Shown here one piece after another: positions 44,846-53,975 of a DNA stretch of 64,000 nucleotides. The first letter of the stretch is position 1. Each line of letters starts with the position of its first letter. The stretch is from NCBI GenBank assembly GCA_026708085.1, contig JAPOVP010000043.1, positions 1 through 64,000 on the forward strand, written 5' to 3'. Both the position numbers and the translations under genes were made by a program. This stretch comes from Caldilineaceae bacterium. Lineage in GTDB: Bacteria; Chloroflexota; Anaerolineae; Caldilineales; Caldilineaceae. Below the pieces are notes generated by a model that did not search any database, was not told where the DNA came from, and was given only the letters and a program-made list of their open reading frames with translations.

Positions 44846-45502
44846 TCAGGCGGAGGCGTTGCCGGATTCCCAGGCCTGGCGCAAGGCGCGGGCGCGCTGG
44901 ATGAGGTCGGCCATGGGTTGGTGGGGGCCGGTGACGAGTGAACTGCCGACCCCAAGAGCGGCGGCTCCGGCCCTGGCCCAGGCGGCGGCGTTGTCCGGAC
45001 CGATGCCACCGGTCGGAACAAACTGGATGTCGTCGAGCGGGGCACGCAGGGCTTTGAGATAGGCAGGGCCGCCTATGTTGGCGGGAAAGAGTTTGAGGAG
45101 GCGGGAGCCGGCTGCGCTGGCGGTTTCGGCTTCGGTGGCGGTGTAGACGCCGGGGATGTGCAGGATATCGGCCTTGCGGGCCTGGGTGACGACGGCAGGA
45201 TTCAGCCCGGGCGCGACGGTAAACTGTGCGCCGGCGGCGACTGCGGCATTAAATTGGTCTACGGTGCGTACGGTGCCGGCCCCGATGTACATATTTTCGC
45301 CGAAGCGGGCGCGCAGCATCCGGATCAGGTCCAAGGCGCCCGGAGTGTTGAGTGTCACCTCCATGATTAGAACGGGGGCTGCCAGGAGTGCGTCGCCGAT
45401 TTCGAGGATTTTCTGGGCGGGAAAGTCGCCGCGCACGATAGCGACGATGCCGTCGTTCTGCACTCTGCGCGCCATCTGCTCCGGTCCGAAATTCAAGGTC
45501 AC
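44846..45502 (-). CDS. eda: KDPG/KHG aldolase
   Basis: Class I aldolase (218 residues) cleaving 2-keto-3-deoxy-6-phosphogluconate to pyruvate and glyceraldehyde 3-phosphate (and possibly 4-hydroxy-2-oxoglutarate). Active-site residues visible are Glu48 in IMEVTL, Arg25 in AIVRG, and the Schiff-base Lys137 in LLKLFPANIGG; FVPTGGI near residue 160 binds the phosphate. The proposed start is GTG 45502; ATG 45475 is an alternative. It is transcribed away from plsX, with a long hairpin in the space between. No Entner-Doudoroff dehydratase is nearby. Confidence 0.92.
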   Translation of the reverse strand: MTLNFGPEQMARRVQNDGIVAIVRGDFPAQKILEIGDALLAAPVLIMEVTLNTPGALDLIRMLRARFGENMYIGAGTVRTVDQFNAAVAAGAQFTVAPGLNPAVVTQARKADILHIPGVYTATEAETASAAGSRLLKLFPANIGGPAYLKALRAPLDDIQFVPTGGIGPDNAAAWARAGAAALGVGSSLVTGPHQPMADLIQRARALRQAWESGNASA

Positions 45503-45535
45503 GCTCCCATTGCAAAGGGCGGCACTTCTGCCGCG

Positions 45536-45582
45536 TCGCCTGAAAATCGAAGCTAATTTGACAGCTTTTGCTTTTCAGGCGA
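45536..45582. promoter_or_regulatory. Long hairpin in the eda-plsX divergent region
   Basis: TCGCCTGAAAA at 45536-45546 is perfectly complementary to TTTTCAGGCGA at 45572-45582. Inside, AAGCT and AGCTT form a second short stem around AATTTGAC, making an interrupted cruciform-like structure. It lies 34 bp before the eda start and 67 bp before plsX, so it is in the leader of one or both genes or forms an operator. Confidence 0.5.
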
Positions 45583-45649
45583 TTTCTACATAGCTCCGAA
45601 CTTATAGTAGTATAGCATGGATGATATTGCCGATTGGAGGAGTATCTGA

Positions 45650-46678
45650 ATGAATATTGCCCTGGACGTTATGGGCGGAGATAATGCTCCACACGAAATT
45701 GTATCCGGCGCGATATTGGCGGCCCGGCAGTACGACGTGACTGTGTCGCTGGTCGGGCGGCCGGACGTCATTGAGCGGGAGTTGGCAAGGCATCCGACGC
45801 ACCGGCTGGATCTGCCGATCGTGCCTGCCTATGAAGTGATCGAAATGTCGGACAAGCCGGTCAAGGCGGTACGCACCAAGAAAGACAGTTCGATGGTGGT
45901 GGCCTGCCAGCTGGTGAAGGAAGGCAAGGCGGATGCCTTTGTTACGGCGGGTAACACGGGCGGCGCGCTGGCCGCGGGCATTCTTCACTTTGGTCGGATG
46001 CAGAGTATTTTGCGTCCGGCGTTGATCGTTCCCTTTCCTACTTTGCGGGGATTCTGCCTGATCCTGGACGTTGGGGCGAATACGGACGTCAAGCCGGAGC
46101 AGCTGCAGCAGTTCGGTGTGATGGGCAGCGTATACTCACGGCGCATTATGGGCGTGCGGAATCCGAGCGTTCGCATTTTGAGCAACGGTGAAGAGGAGGG
46201 CAAGGGCAATCAGCTTGTCCTGGAGGCGACTGAATTGCTGGAGGAGACGCCCGGCATCCGGTTCATGGGGAACATCGAGGCGCGGGACGTGACAAGCGGC
46301 ATTGCGGATGTGGTTGTCACGGACGGGTTTACGGGCAATGTTTTCATGAAGGGCGCTGAGGGCATCGTCAAGCTACTTCAGGGCGTCCTGTTGGATGAGA
46401 TTACGGCCGGGCCGATCAGCAGCATCGGCGGTCTGCTGGTACGGTCGGCGCTGCGCAGGATGGCGCGAAGGCTTGATGACAGTGAGTTTGGCGGGGCGGT
46501 GCTGCTGGGTCTGTCCAATCTGATGGTCGTCGGACACGGCAGAAGCAACGCCAACGCCATTCGCCACACGATTCGGAATGCGAAGCAGTTAATCGATTCG
46601 CGACTGGTTGAGGAGATACAGTCGGGCGTCAGTGAAGTAATCGACAGCCAGGAAGAGGTAGTCGAACTCCATCGGTAA
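45650..46678 (+). CDS. plsX: Phosphate acyltransferase PlsX
   Basis: Makes acyl-phosphate from acyl-ACP, the first step of phospholipid synthesis by the PlsX/PlsY route; peripheral membrane enzyme. The 342-residue sequence has the family start [14 protein letters not shown], then [58 protein letters not shown] and [26 protein letters not shown] sits 8 bases before the ATG. In many genomes plsX is followed by fabH or fabD, but here a NERD-like membrane protein follows. Confidence 0.97.
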   Translation: MNIALDVMGGDNAPHEIVSGAILAARQYDVTVSLVGRPDVIERELARHPTHRLDLPIVPAYEVIEMSDKPVKAVRTKKDSSMVVACQLVKEGKADAFVTAGNTGGALAAGILHFGRMQSILRPALIVPFPTLRGFCLILDVGANTDVKPEQLQQFGVMGSVYSRRIMGVRNPSVRILSNGEEEGKGNQLVLEATELLEETPGIRFMGNIEARDVTSGIADVVVTDGFTGNVFMKGAEGIVKLLQGVLLDEITAGPISSIGGLLVRSALRRMARRLDDSEFGGAVLLGLSNLMVVGHGRSNANAIRHTIRNAKQLIDSRLVEEIQSGVSEVIDSQEEVVELHR

Positions 46679-46708
46679 ATCAGCCAAGTCATCAAAGAAT
46701 TCAAATTC

Positions 46709-47506
46709 ATGAAAGTGTACCGCAATCTGCCGGCGATTAAGTCAAGAGAGCAGCGGGGACGGCGAATTGCCCTGGGGGGTTTAGCGATCCTGTTTGTGGG
46801 CCTTCTCGCCAGTTTCACGCCGAACTGGTTTCCGCCGGACGAACCGGCTGCGAACGCTCTGACCGGCTTTATTCAGAGATACTGGACGGTGGTCAGCTTT
46901 GGCGCGCTGGCGGTGGGATTTATCGCCTCCAATGTGGGGAGCTATTACATCAACCGATTCGCTCCCCGCCGCTGGCCGGGCAGCAAGAAGGTCGCGCGAC
47001 CGGATGAGCTTGTCGAGAACGGGCTGAAAGGTTTTGACGACAAGTATGCCCTCTTTCTGTGGGGTCTGGATGAGGTGCCCTACATATTGGTCGGGCCTTC
47101 CGGTGTACGTGTGTTTCTTGTGCGCAGCGACAAAGGGACGGTGACCGTATACGGGGACAGATGGCGGGAACGGTTCAGCCTGGGCCGATTACTCACGTTT
47201 CTCAACCGGGAGGGGCTGGGCAACCCCACACGTGAGATCGAGGAGACTGAACGGAAAGTCCGAGAGCTGCTTCAAGAGGGAGAGTCCAGCGGTGAATTGG
47301 CGGTAAACGCTGCCGACATTCCGATCGAGAGCGCAGCGGTCTTCATCAATCCGGCGATGCAGTTGGAGCTTGAGAACCCCTCGATGCCGGTGCTGCGGGT
47401 GGATCAGTTGAAGAAGTACGTGCGCACGAAGAAGGAGCAGCAGTTGAATGCCGGCGACGTGCGCGCGGTGACCGATTACCTACTCAGTGTCAGTGCGCTG
47501 GCGTAG
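46709..47506 (+). CDS. Membrane protein with NERD-like domain
   Basis: A 265-residue protein with two N-terminal membrane segments (near 20-37 and 62-80), then a cytosolic region LWGLDEVPYILVGPSGVRVFLVRSDKGTVTVYGDRW that resembles the NERD (nuclease-related) core of strands with a VGPSGVxVF motif; the catalytic Lys of true NERD domains is not obvious. The C-terminal half is helical with ETERKVRELLQEGE and DQLKKYVRTKKEQQ. Function unknown. It starts 30 bp after plsX and is probably co-transcribed with it. Confidence 0.65.
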   Translation: MKVYRNLPAIKSREQRGRRIALGGLAILFVGLLASFTPNWFPPDEPAANALTGFIQRYWTVVSFGALAVGFIASNVGSYYINRFAPRRWPGSKKVARPDELVENGLKGFDDKYALFLWGLDEVPYILVGPSGVRVFLVRSDKGTVTVYGDRWRERFSLGRLLTFLNREGLGNPTREIEETERKVRELLQEGESSGELAVNAADIPIESAAVFINPAMQLELENPSMPVLRVDQLKKYVRTKKEQQLNAGDVRAVTDYLLSVSALA

Positions 47507-47521
47507 CAGTTGCGCCTGGCA

Positions 47522-48301
47522 TCAGTCGAACCCCAACCTTCTTTCCTTTAAACTAACATATTTGTCGCGGGTGATGATCAGATGATCGAGAACATCGATC
47601 TGCAGAAGCTTTCCCGCGGCGACGATCTGTTTTGTCACCTGCACGTCTTCGGGGCTGGGCGTTGGATCGCCGCTGGGATGGTTGTGGACGACGATGAGTG
47701 ATGCGCTGTTGGCGCGCACGGCCTCTGTAAAGATTTCACCTACACGAATTACGGCGGCGTTGAGGCTGCCGGAATAGACAACCGGTGTGCGCTGGACATG
47801 GTTTTTCGTGTCCAGGAGAACGACCCGCACCTGTTCCCTCTCAAGCATTCCCATTTCCAGCATCACGAGATTGGCGACATCGGTGGGGCTCTGGATCCTG
47901 GCCCGCTCCTGGGGGGCGGCGAGCAGGAGTCTGCGTCCGAGTTCGAGTGCGGCTTTGATCTGGGTGACCTTGGCCTTGCCGACGCCGTGGGCTTTTGTCA
48001 ACTCCTCAAAGCTGGCGCGTGCGAGGCCGGGCAGACCATTGAATTCGGTCAGCAGCCGTTCGGACTGGCGGATGACGTTCTCGCCCTTGCCGCCGGTACG
48101 CAGCAGAATCGCGAGGAGTTCAGCAGCGCTGAGGGCGCCGGCGCCGGCATACTCCAGCCTCTCTCTGGGGCGGAGGTCTTCCGGCATTTCTTTGATTGTG
48201 TAGGCTGTGCGGGAAGGGGTTGCCTGATCGTGTTGTTCAGGTCGTTCGCCGTGGGAAGAGGCGATGGCAGGGGGGATATTGTCTACAGTTGTCAGTTGCA
48301 T
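47522..48301 (-). CDS. radC: RadC-family JAB/MPN domain protein
   Basis: The 259-residue product has an N-terminal helix-hairpin-helix region ([28 protein letters not shown] and [27 protein letters not shown]) and a C-terminal JAB metalloprotease-like domain with [17 protein letters not shown] near residue 206, the His-x-His...Asp zinc site. The family is called RadC but its repair role is disputed. The first 38 residues are variable; Met39 is an alternative start. It converges on the NERD-like gene, leaving only 15 bp. Confidence 0.93.
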   Translation of the reverse strand: MQLTTVDNIPPAIASSHGERPEQHDQATPSRTAYTIKEMPEDLRPRERLEYAGAGALSAAELLAILLRTGGKGENVIRQSERLLTEFNGLPGLARASFEELTKAHGVGKAKVTQIKAALELGRRLLLAAPQERARIQSPTDVANLVMLEMGMLEREQVRVVLLDTKNHVQRTPVVYSGSLNAAVIRVGEIFTEAVRANSASLIVVHNHPSGDPTPSPEDVQVTKQIVAAGKLLQIDVLDHLIITRDKYVSLKERRLGFD

Positions 48302-48547
48302 ACAGGTGTGACCGGGAGATAGTCGTGGACCGATATTTACTTAGAGCAACTCAGTCGGGATCAGGACTGGTTTTTTGTTGAAGCCAGGAATAGCGTGTCC
48401 TTGAGGTTATGGGCGGGGCATCAAGGTTTGGATGCAAAGAATAGGGCCGGTATCAAGCCAACCAAAAGCCACATATAAGTTCCAGCAGATCAGGTGCATT
48501 GCGCTCGTTGCCATGTGCCGGAAAGAACGCACCGGCAACGGACGCGG
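48302..48547. other. Intergenic region between radC and the PD-(D/E)XK-like gene
   Basis: About 245 bp with no recognised gene, repeat or strong promoter. Confidence 0.35.
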
Positions 48548-49201
48548 TTATTCTTCGCCATAGAAGTCGTCGTCAGGCTCAACGACTTCGAATCCCGCAT
48601 CGCGAATGATCTGAGCAGAACGACTGTTTATCGTGCCGACTGCCAGAATAATCCGCGCCGGCACAATCCCCACTTCGGAAATATAGAGAGCCTTCTTGCG
48701 GTCCAGTCGCTCCAGGATATTGCGCCGGACACTAGCGGCGATCTCGATCAGGATGTGGTCGCCGTTCTTCATGACGACGAGGTCAAACTGCTCCCCCTGG
48801 ATATTTTTCTCTTCCACCGTGGCTTCGAAGGATTCTTCGAGCACGGACTTCATGGTTTTGCGGAAGAGATCTTCACTATGGATGCCCCAGCGTGAGCCAA
48901 GGCGGGCTAGGGTCAGTCCCAAGGATTCAAGTTGCTCGTCGACTTTGTCGAATCGTTCGCCAGTTTCTTTCTGGAATTGCTGCGTTTCCCGGCGATGCGC
49001 CTCCACTTGATCCAGGAGACGCGCAAACTCGTCTCGTCGCGGAAACTTGTCGGCGACCACCCCTTCAACAAAAACAACAAATTCGGGTGATTGCTCCAGT
49101 ATCTGCGGCAGACTTTTCAGGATATATTGTTTGGCCTGCTCCAGTTGCTCAGTTGTCAACGGCTGAGCGTTCATTGATTCCGTTGTCGCCATTATGGTCA
49201 T
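48548..49201 (-). CDS. DUF3782-like protein with PD-(D/E)XK-type fold
   Basis: A 217-residue protein: N-terminal helices, a coiled-coil segment (residues 60-100, RRETQQFQKETGERFDKVDEQLE), then a conserved LGSRWGIHSEDLFRKTMKSVLEE helix and a nuclease-like core GEQFDLVVMKNGDHILIEIAASV with the Asp and Glu of a PD-(D/E)XK site, but the Lys that normally follows the Glu is replaced (EIAAS), so catalysis is doubtful. Similar proteins are common in multiple copies in Cyanobacteria and Chloroflexi; their role is unknown. Met4 at 49192 is an alternative start. Confidence 0.72.
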   Translation of the reverse strand: MTIMATTESMNAQPLTTEQLEQAKQYILKSLPQILEQSPEFVVFVEGVVADKFPRRDEFARLLDQVEAHRRETQQFQKETGERFDKVDEQLESLGLTLARLGSRWGIHSEDLFRKTMKSVLEESFEATVEEKNIQGEQFDLVVMKNGDHILIEIAASVRRNILERLDRKKALYISEVGIVPARIILAVGTINSRSAQIIRDAGFEVVEPDDDFYGEE

Positions 49202-49331
49202 GAGTATACCACGAGTATGCCTGTCTTCAGGTGTTTGGGATAGCCTTAGTCAGAAGCCGGTAGATCCTGTGGCAGGCGTCGCACGACAGTTTCCGGTCGG
49301 GGGCCGGTTGCGAACAGGAGTTGTTTGCCAC

Positions 49332-50486
49332 TCAGCTAAAGGAGCGGGTCGTAGAAAAGGGCGCCAGGTCCCAGGCGACCGGTTGATCGAGGGCTTGCTC
49401 GACCACCAGCTTTGCACTATACGGGCCGAGGGTGAGACCGGTGGGCCCGTGGCCGGTTGCAAGGTATACACCTTTCGCGCCTGGAATGGAGCCCAGAAGC
49501 GGTAGGTGATCGGTGGTGTAGGGACGCAGGCCGACGCGGATTTCGTGGATGGCGGCGTTGTGCAGGCCGGGGGCGAGGCGCAGGGCTTCGTGCAGCACTT
49601 CCTGGATGCCGGCAACGGTCGCGTGGGGAGCGAAGCCGCTGCCGGTCTCGCGGGTGGCGCCGACAGCGACGCGACCACCGGGCCAGGGTACCTGATAGTG
49701 GCCGCTGAATCCTCTCACGATCGACCAGGCGCCGCTGTCCTGTTCGGGAAGACGCAGGTGGATGATCTGCCCGCGCTGGGGGGCAACAGGAATTTGGACG
49801 TCGAGCTGGCTGCCGAAGGCTTCTGACCAGGCGCCACCTGCAATGAGTACCGCGCCAGCCGTGAATTCATCCCCTGAAACAGTGCGGACACCGATCAATT
49901 GGCCGTCTTCGAGTAACAGAGCCGCCACGTCGGCTTCAAGAGTGTGGACGCCGCGGCTGCGGAGGCCGTGCTCGAGAGCTGCGTTCATGAGACGGCCGTC
50001 GACTCGGCGGGTGACCGGTTGGAGCAGGACCGCGCTGACGTCGGCCAGCAGAGGGTAGTAGGCGTCACGTGCCTCGGCGGAAGAGATGCGTTGAATACGC
50101 TCCGCGGGGGGCGGGCGACGTTCCTCTTGACGGGCGTAGATTTCCTGCTCCATCTCAGCCAGGTCGGCCGCTTCGCTTTCATCAAGAGCAACAGTCAACA
50201 TGGAACAGCGGCTGTATGCCTGAGAAAGTTCTGCGGCAGGTACACCGTCGGCGGTCAGATCTTCGATCAGCACGGAATAGTAGTCGACCGCATCGAGAGC
50301 GAAGTCATACCAGAGTCGGCCGTAGCGGGTACCGCTTTCGGGGGCGAGGATGCCGGCGCCGGCGTCGGTGGCGCGGCCTGTGTCGCGCCGGTCGCAGAGC
50401 AGGGTACGGGCGCCAAGCTGGCCGGCGCGGTAGGCTGCAGCCGCTCCGACGATACCTCCGCCGATGACAATCAGGTCGAAATCCAT
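49332..50486 (-). CDS. FAD-dependent amino-acid oxidase (glycine oxidase ThiO-like)
   Basis: Flavoprotein of the DAO family (384 residues) that would oxidise glycine or another amino acid to the imine and H2O2. The Rossmann FAD motif DLIVIGGGIVGAAAAYRAGQLGA opens the protein, VLIAGGAWSEAFG near 200 is the second FAD segment, and HEIRVGLRPYTTDHLPLLG with GVYLATGHGPTGLTLGPYSA at the end is typical of glycine oxidases. GAGAGG precedes the ATG. No thiamin genes are nearby, so a catabolic role is as likely as thiazole synthesis. Confidence 0.87.
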   Translation of the reverse strand: MDFDLIVIGGGIVGAAAAYRAGQLGARTLLCDRRDTGRATDAGAGILAPESGTRYGRLWYDFALDAVDYYSVLIEDLTADGVPAAELSQAYSRCSMLTVALDESEAADLAEMEQEIYARQEERRPPPAERIQRISSAEARDAYYPLLADVSAVLLQPVTRRVDGRLMNAALEHGLRSRGVHTLEADVAALLLEDGQLIGVRTVSGDEFTAGAVLIAGGAWSEAFGSQLDVQIPVAPQRGQIIHLRLPEQDSGAWSIVRGFSGHYQVPWPGGRVAVGATRETGSGFAPHATVAGIQEVLHEALRLAPGLHNAAIHEIRVGLRPYTTDHLPLLGSIPGAKGVYLATGHGPTGLTLGPYSAKLVVEQALDQPVAWDLAPFSTTRSFS

Positions 50487-50580
50487 GGCAGGTCCTCTCG
50501 GTGGTGCTGTTTTGCTTTAGAGATACTCAAATGCGTTTCACGCGCGGCGCGCTAGCGGTCGCATCGTCAGCGGAATTGCT

Positions 50581-51885
50581 TCAGTTTCGGCCAGCAGCCT
50601 GAACCTGAAAGATTGTGCCGCTGTAATGGAGGAGATAGAGATTGCCGTCCTCATCTTCGCCGAAGCTACTGACATTGTAGGGGCTGTCCAGGAGCAGCTC
50701 GGACTCCCATACGCCGTTCACCTGCTTAAGACCCCATATATTGCCGGTGACATAGTCTGCGAAAAAGTAGATGCCCTGCAGGGCTGGGTGGTCTTGCCCC
50801 CGGTAGACGTAGCCGCCGGTAATGGACAGCCCGCTGATACGGTCGTACTCGACCACCGGCATGGTCAGACCGGTAGTGGGACAGCCGGAAGAGGGATTGA
50901 AGCAGTGAAGCCCTTCCATGATGCGCCAGCCGTAGTTTTCGCCGCCGGAGCTGCCGGCGGGTTGGAAGTTCACCTCTTCCCAGGCGTTCTGGCCTACATC
51001 GGCGATGTAGAGGTCACCGGTTTCGCGGTCGAAAGAGAAACGCCAGGGGTTGCGCAGACCATAGGCCCAGATCTCATCGAGGAAGACGTCATTGCCGATG
51101 AAAGGATTGTCGGGAGGGATGGCATAGGGGGCATCAGCGGCGGCGGAGACATCGATACGGAGGAGTTTGCCGAGCAGAGTCTGGCCCTTTTGCCCGTTGT
51201 CCTGGGGGTCGGCAGCGCTGCCGCCGTCACCGGTTCCGATCCAGAGGTAGCCGTCGGGGCCGAATGCGATCTGGCCGCCGTTGTGATTGCGCCAGGGCTG
51301 GTGGAACTGCATGAGGATTTCCTCGGAATCGGGATCGACCTGGTGGACGTCGGGATGGAGGCGGAAACGGGAGACTCGGGTATGGAGACTGCCGGGGTCG
51401 GTGGTGGTGTAGTTGACGTAGAGGGTCCTACTGCTGGAAAAGTCGGTGGGGAAGGCGATGCCAAGCAGTCCTCTCTCGCCACAACAGCTGACGCGGTCGC
51501 GGATGTCCATGAACGGAGACTGGCCGATGCCACCGTCGTCAAATGCCTGGACCAGACCTATCTGCTCGACCACATAGATGCGTCCGGAACCATCTTTGGC
51601 GTGGGCGAGGTCAACAGGATTTCTCAGGCCGGACATTGTTTCGACCAGAGTGATGGCCGGCCAGGCAGGCCATTGCTGGGATTGGGGCTCGGGGGCAGGC
51701 GTGCTGGTTTCTGAAGCGGTTGCCGGAGTTGAGGCAGGCGTGTGTGCCGGCGCGGTTGTGGGGGTAGGCGCGGCCGCGGTGTTCGCACCCGGCTGCTGGG
51801 TACTTGGCGGTTCGCTTGGGGCACATGCGGCAAACAGGAATGCGCCGATCAGCGCGCAGACTCTCCAGAAGGCTTTGATCTTCAT
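50581..51885 (-). CDS. PQQ-dependent sugar dehydrogenase (GSDH family) lipoprotein
   Basis: Beta-propeller quinoprotein-like dehydrogenase of 434 residues acting on the outside of the membrane. From the ATG at 51885 (AAGGAG eight bases upstream) it has a lipoprotein signal ending LFAAC, a Pro/Thr/Ala-rich linker to about 85, and the glucose/sorbosone dehydrogenase domain with GSGRIYVVEQIGLVQAF, RGLLGIAFPTDF, QIAFGPDGYLWIGTGDGGS, WAYGLRNPWRFSFD and NYGWRIMEG. Whether PQQ is bound cannot be read. It has no visible operon partner. Confidence 0.88.
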   Translation of the reverse strand: MKIKAFWRVCALIGAFLFAACAPSEPPSTQQPGANTAAAPTPTTAPAHTPASTPATASETSTPAPEPQSQQWPAWPAITLVETMSGLRNPVDLAHAKDGSGRIYVVEQIGLVQAFDDGGIGQSPFMDIRDRVSCCGERGLLGIAFPTDFSSSRTLYVNYTTTDPGSLHTRVSRFRLHPDVHQVDPDSEEILMQFHQPWRNHNGGQIAFGPDGYLWIGTGDGGSAADPQDNGQKGQTLLGKLLRIDVSAAADAPYAIPPDNPFIGNDVFLDEIWAYGLRNPWRFSFDRETGDLYIADVGQNAWEEVNFQPAGSSGGENYGWRIMEGLHCFNPSSGCPTTGLTMPVVEYDRISGLSITGGYVYRGQDHPALQGIYFFADYVTGNIWGLKQVNGVWESELLLDSPYNVSSFGEDEDGNLYLLHYSGTIFQVQAAGRN

Positions 51886-52139
51886 TTTCCGTTGCTCCTT
51901 CAGTTCGCGATCGCGGCGGATTCGCGCCAGTGCGGCGGCGGCTGAGCGCACAGTTCGGGAACAGCCACTTGTATTTCCGGCCCCGTACAACTCATGTCAA
52001 CGGCATGTTGAAGCACGGATTCGCCAGGGCTGCGACCAGGTGCAAGGGAGATCATCCTACCAGCAGAGTTGCCTGACAGTCCAGTTTTGCAGGTCCTCGG
52101 GAAGGGGGTCTGTTGCCGACGGAGGCTGACAGGCGGCTC

Positions 52140-53006
52140 CTATCCCCAGCGCTGTTCTGGTGGGTCGAAGAGAAATCCGTGGAACAGTTTGCGTCGAGCC
52201 GGTGAGAGCCTGTTGTAGAATTGGCTGGAATAGCCCCAGTGTTCCTGGGAAGCGATCATCCAGGGATGCTCGTAGGCGTAGTAGAGCATGGCGCGTTGAC
52301 CATTTTTGCTGCTGAAGGGGCCGGCGGAGTGCCAGAGGGCATTGTGGAACAGGATGGCGGTCCCTGCCGGCGCGCAGATCTCCGCAACTCCGGCAGATTT
52401 GCCCCACCGCTGCAGGTCTTCGCGCGTTGGCGCAGAGGCGGCCTTATGGCTGCCAGGCAGGACGCAGAGATTGCCCTGGCCGGGTTGGGTCATATCGCTG
52501 AGATAGTAGCCGATTTTGAGTTGCAGCAGAGGAATCTGCGGGCCCAGGATTCTGAATCCGTCGTCAATGCCGTCGATATGCCATCTCATGCCACGGCCGA
52601 TGAGGTCGCTGCCATGCTCGACGATGGCGTCAGAGGCATGGTGATGGGGGAGGGCATTGAGAAGGCCGGTTACGTAGGGCCAGATGGCGGGCCAGTCGAG
52701 CATCTCCAGAAACAGGGGATCGTCGTCGAGAATGTAGAAGATTCGGGTACTCTTTTCGCCCATGAGCGTAGTGATGCCGGTATGTGAGCACTCCTGTTCC
52801 TGCAGATTGCGCCGCCGTTGTATCACGCGGTGGAGGGCCTGGAGCAGGAGGTTGACGTGGTCTGCGTTGAGGAACCTTTCGAGAACCAGGTAGCCGTTGT
52901 TGTCGAAGAAGAAGCGTTCCGCTGGCGTGGGGCTGGCTTCAACGGGCGTCGGTGTATTGTCACTGTGGAGGGCGGGCGCGGCTTTTTCTGCTATCTTCTG
53001 TGCCAT
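52140..53006 (-). CDS. Phytanoyl-CoA dioxygenase (PhyH) family protein, copy 1
   Basis: Fe(II)/2-oxoglutarate-dependent oxygenase of the PhyH group (288 residues). The 2-His-1-Asp iron site is seen as His-x-Asp in MRWHIDGID and the distal His in ALWHSAGPF, with the Arg of NGQRAML for 2-oxoglutarate. The N-terminal 30 residues are variable. AAGAGG precedes the ATG. It is clearly more distant from the two tandem paralogues at 60.4-62.4 kb than those are from each other. The substrate is unknown. Confidence 0.87.
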   Translation of the reverse strand: MAQKIAEKAAPALHSDNTPTPVEASPTPAERFFFDNNGYLVLERFLNADHVNLLLQALHRVIQRRRNLQEQECSHTGITTLMGEKSTRIFYILDDDPLFLEMLDWPAIWPYVTGLLNALPHHHASDAIVEHGSDLIGRGMRWHIDGIDDGFRILGPQIPLLQLKIGYYLSDMTQPGQGNLCVLPGSHKAASAPTREDLQRWGKSAGVAEICAPAGTAILFHNALWHSAGPFSSKNGQRAMLYYAYEHPWMIASQEHWGYSSQFYNRLSPARRKLFHGFLFDPPEQRWG

Positions 53007-53080
53007 GACTTAACCTCTTCAGTGCATTTGTATTTTGGACAGTCGCGATGTCAGCGAGCGGGAGAATGGTATGGGGCGTA

Positions 53081-53746
53081 CTACGTTTCTTCGGAAATGG
53101 CGATAGCTCGCACTGGGGACCCGTCCCGGCCTATAATCCTGAGGGGCAGGGCCACGAATTGAAAGTGGGGCTGGCCGATCTGTTCGAGATTGGTCAGGTT
53201 TTCGACGATGAGAACTTCATTGCCCAGGAGTATAAAGTGGGCGTCGTTGGGTGAATAGTCGACGGATGGGGTATCGATTCCTACCAGCTCGATGCCGCAT
53301 TCCACGAGGTAGCAGGCGGCGTCCCCGGTCAAAGGCGGGTAGGCGGTGAAATACTGCTCATTGCCCCAATTCTGCGCCCAGCCGGTGTTCAGGATCACTT
53401 TTGGGGTGCGACTGATGGCCTGGCGATGGGGGAGCAGATCGTCGGCGGTGATTTCCTCTTTGGGCAGTTTGGTGGAGAGGTCAAGCAGCAGGGCCGGGCC
53501 GATGCACTGTGCCAGCGGGATCTGATCGATCGTTGCCCCGTCTCGATAGAAGTGGAAGAAGGCATCCATGTGTGTGCCGGAGTGGAGGGAAGTGCGCAGG
53601 TTGCTTGTATTCATGTGTCCCGGTGTGCCGGGTGGGATGTCGGCGGGGATAGAAGTGCGCACTTCGATTTCGACCGGAGAATCACCGGGAAAGGGGGGTG
53701 TCGAAGGAGCAAGGGGGTAGCTCAGATCGACGATTTTGCGTTGCAT
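53081..53746 (-). CDS. Cyclase/kynurenine formamidase-like hydrolase
   Basis: Metal-dependent hydrolase of the cyclase family (221 residues). The diagnostic metal motif HSGTHMDAFFHF (HxGTHxDxxxH) is near residue 55, PLAQCIGPALLLDLS follows, and VGIDTPSVDYS is near 150. The family includes kynurenine formamidase and other amide hydrolases; the substrate is not clear. The start at 53746 (MQRKIVDLSYPL) fits the family, with GGAAAG upstream. It lies on the minus strand with the PhyH gene downstream. Confidence 0.9.
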   Translation of the reverse strand: MQRKIVDLSYPLAPSTPPFPGDSPVEIEVRTSIPADIPPGTPGHMNTSNLRTSLHSGTHMDAFFHFYRDGATIDQIPLAQCIGPALLLDLSTKLPKEEITADDLLPHRQAISRTPKVILNTGWAQNWGNEQYFTAYPPLTGDAACYLVECGIELVGIDTPSVDYSPNDAHFILLGNEVLIVENLTNLEQIGQPHFQFVALPLRIIGRDGSPVRAIAISEET

Positions 53747-53862
53747 TAGGTCTTTCCGTAGATGCCCCACGCCAGAGCCGGCTGAGAAGGGGCAGGAGCA
53801 AAAGGGGCGGCCTGTGGACTACAGTATTCGCTACCCAAGGCATGAACAATTGTGGTGAAGGG

Positions 53863-53948
53863 TGGGTAGTGGTTGACAAGACTGATTCAGTGTTGACAGC
53901 GATTAGACGACATATTATAATTTGGCAATTGTCGCAGTTGTCTACCCA
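53863..53948 (+). promoter_or_regulatory. Consensus sigma-70 promoter of the DtxR-type regulator
   Basis: TTGACA at 53893-53898 and TATAAT at 53916-53921 are both perfect consensus hexamers with the optimal 17-bp spacing. Transcription would start near 53928, giving a leader of about 48 bases to the ATG at 53976. A second TTGACA is at 53873. The inverted pair TGGGTAG (53863-53869) and CTACCCA (53942-53948) brackets the promoter, with another CTACCCA at 53831; these could be regulator sites. Confidence 0.75.
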
Positions 53949-53975
53949 TCTCCCAACGGTTGAACTATAGCGATC

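Noticed and set aside
45558-45586. TTGACA at 45558 as -35 of plsX
   Set aside because: No -10-like hexamer lies 16-18 bp downstream, and TTGACA falls in the loop of the long hairpin.
50626-51714. 362-codon plus-strand frame opposite the sugar dehydrogenase
   Set aside because: Val/Gly/Glu-rich shadow; the minus-strand gene has signal peptide, lipobox and GSDH motifs.
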